A DNA stretch of 64,000 bases from CBIHON01 sp966211965. GTDB taxonomy: Bacteria > Pseudomonadota > Gammaproteobacteria > Burkholderiales > Burkholderiaceae_D. Position numbers and translations under genes: made by a program. The notes beneath the pieces are model-generated. The model worked only from the letters and a program-made list of their open reading frames with translations, did not search any database and was not told where the DNA came from. The stretch lies in the NCBI GenBank assembly GCA_966211965.1, contig CBIHON010000002.1, forward strand, positions 1 through 64,000, written 5' to 3'. Positions 32,215-41,105 of this stretch are shown here, piece by piece; positions within the stretch are counted from its first letter, which is position 1, and the number at the start of each line of letters is the position of its first letter.

Positions 32215-32795
32215 GCTCCCTCCAGTTTGCTCATGCAAAGGCGCAAGCGCTCAAGCCCGCGGCGTATCCAGGTCTTGATGGTGCCGATCGGCAGCTTCAT
32301 TTGTTCCGCCACTTCGCTATGGGACAAGTCATGATGAAACGCCAGCGCAATCGCTTGCCGGTGCAAGCCTTCCAGCTTGGCCAGGCAGCGCGCGAGGGCC
32401 TTGGCATCCTGCGTCAATTGCAGTGCCTCCAGGGGCGTCGGATCGCTGCTTTCCCTCGCATTCATCAGATCCAGCATACCGCCATCCTTGAAATTGTCTG
32501 CATCGATCTCGACCACGTCGTCGGCCCGGCGCAGCAGATCGAATGCCTTGTTGCGCACGATGGTCGTCATCCACGTCATCGGCGCCGCCAGTGCAGCCTG
32601 GTAGGTCGGGGCGTTGTTCCAGATATTGACGAAACTCTCTTGCAAGACTTCCTCCGCCAATTCGCGCTTACCCAATATACGCAGCGCGAAGCCAAACAGT
32701 TTCGGGGAAGCAGCATCGTACAAGGAACGAAACGCCTCCGCATCCTTGCGCGCGACGGCGGAGAGCCAAGTCTTGAGCTGTTGTGGATCGGTCAT
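32211..32795 (-). CDS. ECF-type RNA polymerase sigma factor
   Basis: Sigma-70 family ECF factor of 194 residues with region 2 (about 25-95; ILGKRELAEEVLQESFVNIW) and region 4 (about 130-185; LAFHHDLSHSEVAEQMKLPIGTIKTWIRRGLE). The SigK/RskA-type partner overlaps its stop. It is divergent from a ferritin-like protein gene with a 96-base gap that contains two copies of TGTCGGCG, possible promoter elements for both transcripts. It is upstream of an iron-uptake cluster, but direct control of that cluster is not shown. Confidence 0.94.
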   Translation of the reverse strand: MTDPQQLKTWLSAVARKDAEAFRSLYDAASPKLFGFALRILGKRELAEEVLQESFVNIWNNAPTYQAALAAPMTWMTTIVRNKAFDLLRRADDVVEIDADNFKDGGMLDLMNARESSDPTPLEALQLTQDAKALARCLAKLEGLHRQAIALAFHHDLSHSEVAEQMKLPIGTIKTWIRRGLERLRLCMSKLEGA

Positions 32796-32891
32796 GGATA
32801 AATGAATCCGTTTAAAGATTGTCGGCGTATGAGTTGATGTCGGCGCAATGAAAACCTTTGGGCCTTCAACTCAACCTTAGGAGATTACAAC

Positions 32892-33509
32892 ATGGATAAA
32901 TTGTACGTTGCAACCAATGAAACAGATTCAAACTTCGGCAATGATTCGAGCATGGCCAGCGCGCGTCGCAAATTCTTCACGCAAGGCGGCCTGTTTTCGC
33001 TCGGGGCGCTGGCGGCCGTGAGCTTGGGCCAATCCTCGCCGGCCTGGGCGCAAACCGCATCGAAGTCGACGATGGACGATATCGCGATCCTCAACGTCGC
33101 CCTCGGCCTGGAATATCAGGCGATCGCCGCCTATCAGGTCGGCGCTGAATCCGGCCTGTTGAAGAAGCCGGTGCTGGATGTCGCAGTCGGCTTCCAAGGC
33201 CATCACAAAGCGCATGCGCAAGTGCTGGTTGCCACAATAGAAAAACTCGGCGGCAAACCGGTGACGGCAAAGAAGCCGGCTGAATACGGCTTTCCCGTCG
33301 AAAAGTTGAAAACGCAAGCCGACGTGCTGAGATTCGCAGCGGGTCTGGAGCAGGGCGCCGCCAGTGCCTATCTAAGCGTGCTGCCCAGTTTTCATAACAA
33401 GGATCTGGTCAGAGCTGCCGGCAGCATCATGGGGGATGAGAGCATGCATTGGGCGGTGTTGTTGAGTTCATTGGGGGAGGATCCGGTGCCCAACGCATTT
33501 ATCGCCTGA
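32892..33509 (+). CDS. Ferritin-like domain protein, Tat-type signal
   Basis: Protein of 205 residues. An N-terminal SARRKFFTQGG twin-arginine-like motif (~24-34) precedes a hydrophobic stretch ending SPAWAQ, so it is likely a periplasmic Tat substrate. The mature part is a four-helix ferritin-like domain (DDIAILNVALGLEYQAIAAYQ; GFQGHHKAHAQVL; AGLEQGAASAYL; GDESMHWAVLL) with Glu/His residues suitable for a di-iron or other metal site. Similar proteins are often encoded beside ECF sigma/anti-sigma pairs. A good TAGGAG ribosome site precedes the ATG. Possible roles are metal storage or oxidant defence. Confidence 0.88.
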   Translation: MDKLYVATNETDSNFGNDSSMASARRKFFTQGGLFSLGALAAVSLGQSSPAWAQTASKSTMDDIAILNVALGLEYQAIAAYQVGAESGLLKKPVLDVAVGFQGHHKAHAQVLVATIEKLGGKPVTAKKPAEYGFPVEKLKTQADVLRFAAGLEQGAASAYLSVLPSFHNKDLVRAAGSIMGDESMHWAVLLSSLGEDPVPNAFIA

Positions 33510-33518
33510 TCCGGAGGG

Positions 33519-33580
33519 CGGGCGGCCTCTGCTATCCGGCCAGCTTGCCGGATTCTGCCTTCTTTGGCAGAGGGGCCGCT
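33519..33580. other. Branched hairpin in the ferritin-like/receptor gap
   Basis: An outer stem GCGGCCTCTGC/GCAGAGGGGCCGC encloses two small hairpins (CCGGC/GCCGG and CTGCC/GGCAG). It probably ends the ferritin-like transcript or is a structured leader; no T-run follows. Confidence 0.4.
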
Positions 33581-33717
33581 TGTCCTCGACAAGGCGAAAT
33601 CGGCCAACAATCCAGAAAACATGCGGGAATGGCCATGGCGTGGGCCGCGTTGGCGCGAACCTTTTGCTTATTTCATGGTAGCCGGAGAGCAAGAACTATT
33701 GTTTACTTTCATTTTTA

Positions 33718-33736
33718 AATGAGAATTGTTATTATT
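33718..33736. promoter_or_regulatory. Fur box
   Basis: TGAGAAT-T-GTTATTA at 33720-33734 is a close match to the 7-1-7 Fur site TGATAAT-N-ATTATCA. It lies about 60 bases upstream of the TonB-dependent receptor start in an AT-rich segment, so the receptor and the genes behind it should be repressed by iron-loaded Fur. Confidence 0.7.
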
Positions 33737-33794
33737 TGCGGCATTGTTTAAAAACACGATTCCAAATAATCTTTCTCTCCCAGGCAAGCGAAAA

Positions 33795-36038
33795 ATGAAG
33801 ACGAGCAGAGCGACCAGTAAAGAACAGGCTGAAGACCAGTCCCCAAAAACAAAAAACATCCTTGGGGATCAGGAGTTCGGTTCAAGCCTATTGCCGATCG
33901 GCGCTTTAGCAGCGGCAATGGTGTTCGGCGCGCAACCGGTGCAGGCCCAGACCGCGGCCGACGCGCAGGCCAAGGATGCGACATTGCCGGCGGTGACGGT
34001 CAAGGACAAGCGCAGCCGCGAAGAGAAGGGCTACCAAGGCGAAAAAACCCGCATCGGCAAGACGCCGCAACTGACCAAGGACATTCCCCAATCGGTGACC
34101 ATCGTATCGGAACAACTGATGCGCGAGCGCAACGCCGATACCTTCAAGGAAGCGCTGCGCAATGTGGCCGGCTTGACTTTCAATGCGGGTGAAGGCGGCC
34201 GCATCGGCGACAACATCACGCTGCGCGGCTATTCTGCAGTCGGGGACCTGTTCCTCGACGGCATACGCGATATCGCCCAATACAACCGCGAAACCTTCAA
34301 CCTGGAGCAGATCGATATCCTGCGCGGTTCCGGCTCGATGCTGTTCGGCCGCGGCTCGACCGGCGGGGTGATCAACCAGACCAGCAAGAAGGCCAAACCG
34401 GTCGACAGCAACGAAGCAGCACTCACTGTCGGCAGTTTCAATTACAAGCGCCTGACCGCCGACCTGAACAAGGTGATCAACAATGACTTGTCGTTCCGCC
34501 TGAATCTGATGGATACGCAGACCGACAGTTTCCGCAATGATGTGAAGCAAAAGCGCTGGGGCGTTGCGCCGACCTTGACCTGGGGCGCAGGTACTGCCGA
34601 TGAAGTGACGCTGGCTTACTATTACCTGAAGGACGACAATATTCCTGATTACGGCGTGCCGTATTTCCAGGGCCGTCCGCTGAACGTGCCGATCGAGCGT
34701 TTCTACGGCATGTCGAACGCCGACTACGAAAAAAACCAGACTGGCATCGCCACTGCGAGCTATACCCACCTGTTCGACAACGACACCTCGGTCCGCGCGA
34801 TCGTGCGCAAGGCCGATTACGATCGCGATCTGCGCGCCGTGGCGCCGCGCCTGGGTACGGTGTCCGGTACGACGTGCACCATCAACAACAATCTTGCCAG
34901 CGTCACCGACGCAACGGCCGTTTGCCGCCAACGCCAAGCGCGCGGCGGCGCCGAGCACACACTCACCGCACAAGTCGATTTTGCGACCAAACTGGCGGCG
35001 GCCGGCATGCAGCACGAAGTGCTGGCTGGCTTCGAATACCTGCAGGAAGAAGCGTCCCGCTTCACCAATACCAGCTCCCTGGCCAATCCGTCCACGACGG
35101 TCGGCGGCGGCAACACGGTGCCGGTATTGCCGGCCAATTTCGAGGCTTCGTTCAGCCGCACCGCCTACAACAAGTACAAGGGGCACACTGCCAGCGTATA
35201 TGGGCAGGACACGATTGAATTCATCCCGAAATGGAAGTTCTTGCTTGGCACCCGGTTCGACAGCATGAAGGCAGATTACGACCGGCCGGCGCCTGCAGGC
35301 GCGTTGTCGCGCAGCGATGACGTGTGGAGCTGGCGCTCCGGGTTGATGTACCAGCCGACCAAGCTGGCGACATATTATGTTTCTTATGGCACCTCCTTCA
35401 ATCCCTCGGCAGAGGCCTACCAGCTCGACAATCGTACTGCGAACACTCCTCCGGAAAAGAGCCGCAACATCGAAATCGGCGCAAAATGGGAACTGCTGAA
35501 CGGCGACATGTCGGTGCGTACCGCATTGTTCCGCTCCGAAAAGACCAATGAGCGTAACACCGACGTTGCCTCGCCAAATGTTGCCGTATTGTCCGGGCGC
35601 CGCCATACCGACGGCCTCGAATTGGAATCGGTGGGCCGTATCAACGCGCAGTGGGAAGTATTCGCCAATGTCGCGGCGATGCGCGCCAATGTCGATGAAG
35701 CTTCTGCCGATCAGGCGGGAGCCAAAGGCAAGGTGCCGGTCAACACGCCGGATTACACCTACAGCCTATGGACCACTTACAAACTGGGTGGCGGCTGGAA
35801 GATCGGCGGCGGCCTGGAAGGCGTGGGATCGCGCTATGCCAATGCGAACAACACGATCATCGTGCCGGGCTATAGGCGGGTCGATGCTCTGGTCGAATAT
35901 ACGATCAACAAGGCCTATTCGCTCAAGCTCAACGTGTTCAATCTCTTCAATGAAAAATATTATGAGGGGGTCTACACCGGCCACACGCTGCCGGGAACAC
36001 CGCGTGCAGCGCAACTGACTTTCACCGCCAAATTCTAA
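33795..36038 (+). CDS. TonB-dependent siderophore receptor (Fiu/catecholate type)
   Basis: Outer membrane receptor of 747 residues. A long charged N-region (~30 residues) precedes the hydrophobic signal (LLPIGALAAAMVFGAQPVQAQ). The plug domain (~75-200; TKDIPQSVTIVSEQLM, LRGYSAVGDLFLDGIRD, ILRGSGSMLFGRGSTGG) and a 22-strand barrel ending in Phe (AQLTFTAKF) are intact. The family resembles Fiu/CirA-like catecholate or monomeric catechol receptors, and the downstream PiuC supports this. The ATG at 33795 is favoured over an upstream TTG. A Fur box lies upstream. First gene of an iron-uptake operon with PiuC, TonB, ExbB and ExbD. Confidence 0.95.
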   Translation: MKTSRATSKEQAEDQSPKTKNILGDQEFGSSLLPIGALAAAMVFGAQPVQAQTAADAQAKDATLPAVTVKDKRSREEKGYQGEKTRIGKTPQLTKDIPQSVTIVSEQLMRERNADTFKEALRNVAGLTFNAGEGGRIGDNITLRGYSAVGDLFLDGIRDIAQYNRETFNLEQIDILRGSGSMLFGRGSTGGVINQTSKKAKPVDSNEAALTVGSFNYKRLTADLNKVINNDLSFRLNLMDTQTDSFRNDVKQKRWGVAPTLTWGAGTADEVTLAYYYLKDDNIPDYGVPYFQGRPLNVPIERFYGMSNADYEKNQTGIATASYTHLFDNDTSVRAIVRKADYDRDLRAVAPRLGTVSGTTCTINNNLASVTDATAVCRQRQARGGAEHTLTAQVDFATKLAAAGMQHEVLAGFEYLQEEASRFTNTSSLANPSTTVGGGNTVPVLPANFEASFSRTAYNKYKGHTASVYGQDTIEFIPKWKFLLGTRFDSMKADYDRPAPAGALSRSDDVWSWRSGLMYQPTKLATYYVSYGTSFNPSAEAYQLDNRTANTPPEKSRNIEIGAKWELLNGDMSVRTALFRSEKTNERNTDVASPNVAVLSGRRHTDGLELESVGRINAQWEVFANVAAMRANVDEASADQAGAKGKVPVNTPDYTYSLWTTYKLGGGWKIGGGLEGVGSRYANANNTIIVPGYRRVDALVEYTINKAYSLKLNVFNLFNEKYYEGVYTGHTLPGTPRAAQLTFTAKF

Positions 36039-36049
36039 GGGCTGTCGCC

Positions 36050-36733
36050 ATGCTGTTGCACGTGCCGAAAGTCTTGTCGCCGGAAGCGCTGGCGCGCTGC
36101 CGGCATCTGGTTGGAAACGCCGACTGGCAAGACGGCAAAATCACTGCCGGAACACAATCCGGGCAAGTGAAGAACAACCGCCAATTGCCGGAAGGTTCGG
36201 ATGCTTCGGTGGCGGCGCGTGCGCTCGTGGTGGATGCCCTGGCCAGAAACGCGCTGTTCTTTTCGGCGGCGCTGCCGAAAAAGACTTTTCCGCCCCTGTT
36301 CAACCGCTATGACGGCGATGCCAACAATTTCGGCAACCATATCGACAATGCGGTGCGCACCTCGACGCTGACAGGCGCCTGGGTCCGCACCGACTTGTCG
36401 TGCACGCTGTTTCTTTGCGAACCGCATGAGTATGAGGGCGGCGAGCTGGTGATCGAAGACACCTTCGGCACGCAACGCGTGAAATTGGCGGCTGGCGACT
36501 TGATACTGTATCCGTCGAGCAGCGTGCATCGTGTCGAACCGGTCACGCGCGGCAGCCGCATTGCTTGCTTTTTCTGGGTCGAGAGCATGGTGCGCGGCGA
36601 TGACCGGCGCCGCTTGCTGTTCGACATGGATAAAACGATCGTGGCGTTGCGAGAACGGCATGGCGAAGCCGAAGAAGTGGTGCGCCTTACCGGCATGTAT
36701 CACAACCTGTTACGCATGTGGGCCGATACTTGA
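36050..36733 (+). CDS. piuC: Fe(II)/2-oxoglutarate PKHD-type hydroxylase
   Basis: Cytoplasmic dioxygenase of 227 residues (PiuC/YbiX family). The iron ligands are His97 and Asp99 (NHIDNAVR) and His160 (SSVHRVEPV); the 2-oxoglutarate Arg is ~168-170. It sits 11 bases after a TonB-dependent receptor gene, the canonical pairing for this family, and is thought to help in siderophore use, though its substrate is still not defined. The next gene (tonB) starts 2 bases after its stop, so the operon continues. Confidence 0.94.
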   Translation: MLLHVPKVLSPEALARCRHLVGNADWQDGKITAGTQSGQVKNNRQLPEGSDASVAARALVVDALARNALFFSAALPKKTFPPLFNRYDGDANNFGNHIDNAVRTSTLTGAWVRTDLSCTLFLCEPHEYEGGELVIEDTFGTQRVKLAAGDLILYPSSSVHRVEPVTRGSRIACFFWVESMVRGDDRRRLLFDMDKTIVALRERHGEAEEVVRLTGMYHNLLRMWADT

Positions 36734-36735
36734 AC

Positions 36736-37413
36736 ATGAATCCGTCGCTCCAATCCCGCGCTGGTACGCTCATACTCATTATCCTGGTGCATTTGGCTGT
36801 GCTGTGGTTCGTGCAGGCTGCCCGGAATCCTGATCCGCTTACCTTGCCCGTACCCTTGCCGATGGTGATGGCGGAGATGATGCCGATGCCGCAGCCGAAA
36901 GCGGAAATCCCGCGCCCTCAACCGGCGCTCAAGCCGCCGCCGAAACAGACAGCAACGCCGAAACCGCCCAGGGAAGTGCCCAAAACCACGACCAGCGAGA
37001 AGGCATTGACGGCGCCGAAGCAGACTGAATCGCCGGTTGCCCCAGCGGCCAATCCGGAGCCGGCGCCGCCCGCGCCACCGGCCCCGCCGGCTCAGACGGC
37101 CCCACCGGCTCCGCCTGCACCGCCGGCTCCTCTTACGCCGCCGCGCTTCAACGCCGCTTACCTGAACAACCCGCCGCCCATCTATCCGCCGCTGATGCGC
37201 CGGGCTGGGGAAGAGGGCCGCGTGCTATTGCGCGTATTTGTCACGGCCGAAGGCACCGCCGGCGAAGTACGCGTGATCGGCCCAAGCAGTTCGCCGCTGT
37301 TCGATGAGGCTGCCGTAGCGGCGGTGCGCCAATGGCGTTTCGTGCCCGCGCGGCGCGGCGAGACGGCAGTCGCGGAATGGGCGCAGGTTCCGATCGTATT
37401 TAAATTGAATTGA
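36736..37413 (+). CDS. tonB: Energy transducer TonB
   Basis: Protein of 225 residues that transmits the proton-motive force from ExbB-ExbD to outer membrane receptors. One N-terminal transmembrane helix (~12-30; LILIILVHLAVLWFV) is followed by a long Pro-rich periplasmic spacer (about 40-135, rich in PKP and PAPP repeats) and a C-terminal TonB domain (YPPLMRRAGEEGRVLLRVFV ... VRQWRFVPAR). It is flanked by piuC and exbB in a compact operon, so it is dedicated to this receptor system or serves others too. Confidence 0.95.
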   Translation: MNPSLQSRAGTLILIILVHLAVLWFVQAARNPDPLTLPVPLPMVMAEMMPMPQPKAEIPRPQPALKPPPKQTATPKPPREVPKTTTSEKALTAPKQTESPVAPAANPEPAPPAPPAPPAQTAPPAPPAPPAPLTPPRFNAAYLNNPPPIYPPLMRRAGEEGRVLLRVFVTAEGTAGEVRVIGPSSSPLFDEAAVAAVRQWRFVPARRGETAVAEWAQVPIVFKLN

Positions 37414-37435
37414 TCTTATTTTTGGAAGAACAGCT

Positions 37436-38155
37436 ATGAACAGTCCTTATGGCATTGCCAATCTGTGGCAACAAGGCGATTCCGTTACGCGTGCGGTCGC
37501 CATCGTTTTGTTGGTCATGTCCATCCTGTCGTGGTACGTGATGGTATTGAAGGCCTTGGCCCTGATCCGCCTGCGTCGGCAGGCGGCAATTGCCAATGAT
37601 AATTTCTGGCACAGCAAAAGCCTGGAAGAAGGCATGAACATGCTGGCAACCAGCCGTGACACGAATCCGTTTCGCGCCCTCGCCGAAGACGGTGCAAACG
37701 CAGCGCTGCACCATGCGGCCAGCAAGGAGGACTTGCATGGCGCGCTGAATGTGAGCGAGTGGGTCACGAGTTGCTTGCGCCGCTCGATCGAGAATATCAC
37801 CGGCCGACTGCAAAGCGGCTTGCAGATCCTGGCATCGGTCGGCAGCACGGCGCCCTTCGTCGGCTTGTTCGGCACGGTGTGGGGCATCTATCATGCCCTG
37901 GTCGGCATCGGCACCTCGGGGCAGGCCAGCATCGACAAGGTCGCGGGGCCAGTCGGCGAAGCGCTGATCATGACGGCATTGGGATTGGTCGTGGCCATTC
38001 CAGCCGTGCTCGGCTATAACGCGCTGACCCGCAGCAATAAGGCGATCCTGTCGCAACTGTCCAACTTCGCCCACGACCTGCATGCCTACCTGATCACCGG
38101 CGGCCGCGTCGGCCAGCCGGGTACCGTCGTGCCCCTGCGCAGCAAAGGAGAATGA
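37436..38155 (+). CDS. exbB: ExbB proton channel protein (MotA/TolQ family)
   Basis: Inner membrane protein of 239 residues with three transmembrane helices: about 20-40, 135-160 and 180-200. The conserved MotA/TolQ/ExbB segment reads SVGSTAPFVGLFGTVWGIYHA and is followed by PVGEALIMTALGLVVAIPAV. It forms the pentameric channel that, with ExbD, energises TonB. It starts 22 bases after tonB, and the stop overlaps exbD by 4 bases. Confidence 0.95.
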   Translation: MNSPYGIANLWQQGDSVTRAVAIVLLVMSILSWYVMVLKALALIRLRRQAAIANDNFWHSKSLEEGMNMLATSRDTNPFRALAEDGANAALHHAASKEDLHGALNVSEWVTSCLRRSIENITGRLQSGLQILASVGSTAPFVGLFGTVWGIYHALVGIGTSGQASIDKVAGPVGEALIMTALGLVVAIPAVLGYNALTRSNKAILSQLSNFAHDLHAYLITGGRVGQPGTVVPLRSKGE

Positions 38156-38574
38156 GCATGAGCTTTGGCTCTTCCGACAAGGACGATGAGGTGATGTCCG
38201 AAATCAACATGACGCCGCTGGTCGACGTCATGCTGGTGTTGCTGATTATTTTCATCATCACCATTCCCGTCATCAACCACGCGGTCAAGCTGGACCTCCC
38301 ACGCGCGGCCAGCCAGCAAAATGATGTGAAACCGCCGCATGTCGACCTGGCCATCGACGCTACCGGCACCATAAGCTGGAACGGCGCCGCAATCGATGAG
38401 AAAGCATTGAAAGCGCAGATCGCGGCGGCTGCTTCGCAATCGCCGCAGCCGGAACTGCACCTGCGTGCCGACCGCAAAACGCCGTATGAAAACGTGGCCC
38501 AGGTGATGGCGGCGGCGCAAACCGGCGGCATTAACAAGATCGGCTTCATTACCGAGCCGAACCCGGCGCGTTGA
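38152..38574 (+). CDS. exbD: ExbD biopolymer transport protein
   Basis: Inner membrane protein of 140 residues with one N-terminal transmembrane helix and a periplasmic domain. The signature EINMTPLVDVMLVLLIIF contains the essential Asp that carries protons. It overlaps exbB by an ATGA, so the two are coupled. A second ATG at 38158 is an alternative start. Part of the TonB energising complex of the iron operon. Confidence 0.95.
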   Translation: MSMSFGSSDKDDEVMSEINMTPLVDVMLVLLIIFIITIPVINHAVKLDLPRAASQQNDVKPPHVDLAIDATGTISWNGAAIDEKALKAQIAAAASQSPQPELHLRADRKTPYENVAQVMAAAQTGGINKIGFITEPNPAR

Positions 38575-38610
38575 TATGAATGACGTGCCAAATCCGTTAA
38601 GAGGAAACAT

Positions 38611-38955
38611 ATGTCTCAAACAAATCGCATCCTAGCCATTTTCGCATTGTTGCTGGCGACAGCAGGTTTCGCCATGCGCGCACAAGCCGCCGACCTTGAA
38701 GTCGCGCTGACCATCCAGGCGCACAAGTTCACGCCGGCTGAAGTACGCGTTCCGGCCGGCCAGCGCATCAAATTACTGGTGCTGAACAAGGACGATACGC
38801 CGGAAGAGTTTGAAAGCGCCCAGCTCGGCCGTGAGAAAGTGATTCCGGGCGGCAGCCGCGCCACCATCTTCATCGGGCCGTTGGCGCCGGGACGTTATCC
38901 ATTCATGGGCGAGTTTCATCAGAGCACCGCGCAAGGCGTGGTCATCGCGGAGTAA
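38611..38955 (+). CDS. Cupredoxin-domain protein (FtrB/EfeO-N-like)
   Basis: Periplasmic protein of 114 residues with a signal peptide ending AQAA (~26) and a cupredoxin-like fold (HKFTPAEVRVPAGQRIKLLVLN ... GEFHQSTAQGVV; longest strings given in part). It is encoded 3 bases ahead of an FTR1-family iron permease, matching FtrB-FtrC of the Bordetella/Brucella ferrous iron system and EfeO-N of EfeUOB. The role is probably oxidation or delivery of ferrous iron to the permease. The usual type I copper Cys is not apparent, so the metal site may differ. Confidence 0.88.
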   Translation: MSQTNRILAIFALLLATAGFAMRAQAADLEVALTIQAHKFTPAEVRVPAGQRIKLLVLNKDDTPEEFESAQLGREKVIPGGSRATIFIGPLAPGRYPFMGEFHQSTAQGVVIAE

Positions 38956-38958
38956 AAC

Positions 38959-39789
38959 ATGCTCGCCATCGCATTGATCGTTTTTCGGGAAACACTGGAA
39001 GCCGCGCTGTTCATCGGCATCGCCGCTGCAGCAACCCGTGGCGTGGCTGGACGCGGCCGTTGGCTGTGCGTCGGCGTAGCCGCGGGCTTTGCCGGGTCGC
39101 TTGCCCTGGCTGCAGCGGCCGAAAAACTCAGCGGACTGGCCGAAGGCGTCGGCCAGGACTTGTTCAATGCAGGCGTGTTGACAGTGGCTTTCCTGATGCT
39201 GGCCTGGCACATCATCTGGGCCGGACGGCACGGCATGCAGGCGGCCGGCGAGGCGCGCCAGCTCGGCAAATCGCTGGCTGAAAGCAATGGGGTGCCGTGG
39301 GCCTTGACCATTGCCGTCGCATTATCGGTGCTGCGGGAAGGTGCGGAAACCGTGTTGTTTGTCGGCGGCTATGTCGTGGGCGATTCGGCGCAACAACTGG
39401 GCGCATCCGGCGCGCTTGCCGGATGTGTGGTCGGCTTACTCTCCGGCACCGCAATCGGCGCCGTGTTATATCTCGGTTTGTCGCGCATTCCCGTCCGCCG
39501 CTTGTTTACGGTCACCAACCTGATGATCCTGATGCTGGCCGCCGCAATGGCAGCGCAGTTGGCGCGGGCTTTGATACAGGCTGGCGTGCTGACCAAGATG
39601 ACGACCCCGGTCTGGAATATTTCGGACATATTGCCAACGCAATCGGCAATTGGCACTTTGTTGCACGCATTGATCGGGTACGACGCGCAACCATCGGGCA
39701 TGCAACTTCTGTTTTACGTAGGAGGATTGTTACTGACCGTCGGCGGCATGTGGCTGGCTCGGCCCGCGGTCAGGCCAACTGCCAAATAG
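38959..39789 (+). CDS. FTR1 family high-affinity iron permease
   Basis: Inner membrane iron permease of 276 residues with about seven helices. Both REXXE motifs are intact: RETLE at residues 10-14 and REGAE at 126-130, the iron-handling sites of Ftr1/EfeU. It is paired with the upstream cupredoxin protein; no peroxidase (EfeB) or ferredoxin (FtrD) partner is visible, so the system is minimal. It lies at the end of the TonB/ExbBD operon, which unites siderophore and ferrous iron uptake in one locus. Confidence 0.93.
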   Translation: MLAIALIVFRETLEAALFIGIAAAATRGVAGRGRWLCVGVAAGFAGSLALAAAAEKLSGLAEGVGQDLFNAGVLTVAFLMLAWHIIWAGRHGMQAAGEARQLGKSLAESNGVPWALTIAVALSVLREGAETVLFVGGYVVGDSAQQLGASGALAGCVVGLLSGTAIGAVLYLGLSRIPVRRLFTVTNLMILMLAAAMAAQLARALIQAGVLTKMTTPVWNISDILPTQSAIGTLLHALIGYDAQPSGMQLLFYVGGLLLTVGGMWLARPAVRPTAK

Positions 39790-39902
39790 AAGAACATCAA
39801 AATTTCACCTTAATGAAACTATGAGCAATATGGCAATAGATTGATATACTCGCCGAACCCGGAGGTTCCCCATCCGCCATCCGAAACAGCAAGCGAGCAT
39901 TC

Positions 39903-41096
39903 ATGCAAAACGCCAACCTGGAAATCGTTTCAGCCCCGCCCGCTTCGGCAGAAACCGAAGCGGGTATCGTCCTCGATATCCCGCGCAATGAAGTTGTTGC
40001 CGCACACTCCCAAGAATCCCATCGCTTCACCTTCACCGGCAGCGGCAAGGAGTATTTCCGGATCTGGATCGTCAATCTGTGCCTGAGCATTGCGACACTC
40101 GGTATTTATTCGGCATGGGCCAAGGTGCGGCGTCAGCAATACTTCAACCGCAATACCCACTTGGGCGGCGCGGTGTTCGATTTTCACGGCGACCCGAAAA
40201 CGATCTTGAAAGGGCGCGCGGTCGGCGTGGTGTTGCTGGCGGCCTATCACTATGCATTCGGCTTTTCGACAACCTTCGGCATTGCCGTGGTTTGCGTGTT
40301 GCTGCTGTCCTTGCCGTGGATGATGCGCAGCGCCTTGCGCTTCCGCTTGCGCAATACGAGTTATCGCGGCTTGCGGTTTGATTTCGGCGGATCGGTGCTG
40401 GGTGCATACCGCGCCTATTTTCCGGTCATGCTGCTCATTTTTGTGCCGACCGCGATCATTGCAACCGACCCTGCGCTGATCAAATGGTTTTGGCTGTCAT
40501 TCCTGCTGTACCTTGGCTGGCCCTTCCTGCATGCATCGATCAAGCGCTATCAGTACAGTCATCTGGAATACGGGTCGAGCCGCACCACGTATGCAGCGTC
40601 CACCGGCGATTTTTTTGCGACCTATTTTTTTGCCGCTTTGATCGGGTTCTTTGCCGTTGCCATTGCCGGTGTGCTGATTGCGTTAGCCACTGTTGCAATG
40701 GGGGATGAGTTGCGCGGCCAATGGCTGTTCTGGGTGCCATTCGGAGTGACGCTTATTCTGACGTACTTTGCTTACCTGGTGTCGGGACCGTATTTGCAAG
40801 CCCGGATTTACAACCTGGTGTGGTCCGGCACCAAGTTTCCCAATGTTGATATTCAATCCGACTTGAGCCCCAAGGCTTATATCAAATTGCAGACGTCCAA
40901 TGCCATCTTCACTCTGTTGAGTTTGGGTCTGTATCGGCCGTTCGCGGTGGTGCGCCTCTATCGTTACCGGCTGGCGCACATGTCGGTGCATACCGTCGGC
41001 ACGTTCGATCACTTGCTGAGCGGCGAGCATCGGCGAGCGGGCGGCGCCAGCGGTGACGGTGCGGCGGATTTTCTCGGCTTCGATCTTTCCTGGTAA
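39903..41096 (+). CDS. DUF898 (YjgN family) membrane protein
   Basis: Inner membrane protein of 397 residues. The DUF898 pattern is repeated: FTGSGKEYFRIWIVNLCLS at the start and LGIYSAWAKVRRQQYF, with several hydrophobic segments and a second half ending LSLGLYRPFAVVRLYRYRLA. Function unknown. It is followed after 9 bases by an M48 metalloprotease, a pairing common for DUF898 genes, which hints at a joint role in membrane protein quality control (inference). Confidence 0.9.
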   Translation: MQNANLEIVSAPPASAETEAGIVLDIPRNEVVAAHSQESHRFTFTGSGKEYFRIWIVNLCLSIATLGIYSAWAKVRRQQYFNRNTHLGGAVFDFHGDPKTILKGRAVGVVLLAAYHYAFGFSTTFGIAVVCVLLLSLPWMMRSALRFRLRNTSYRGLRFDFGGSVLGAYRAYFPVMLLIFVPTAIIATDPALIKWFWLSFLLYLGWPFLHASIKRYQYSHLEYGSSRTTYAASTGDFFATYFFAALIGFFAVAIAGVLIALATVAMGDELRGQWLFWVPFGVTLILTYFAYLVSGPYLQARIYNLVWSGTKFPNVDIQSDLSPKAYIKLQTSNAIFTLLSLGLYRPFAVVRLYRYRLAHMSVHTVGTFDHLLSGEHRRAGGASGDGAADFLGFDLSW

Positions 41097-41105
41097 GGGG
41101 GTGCC

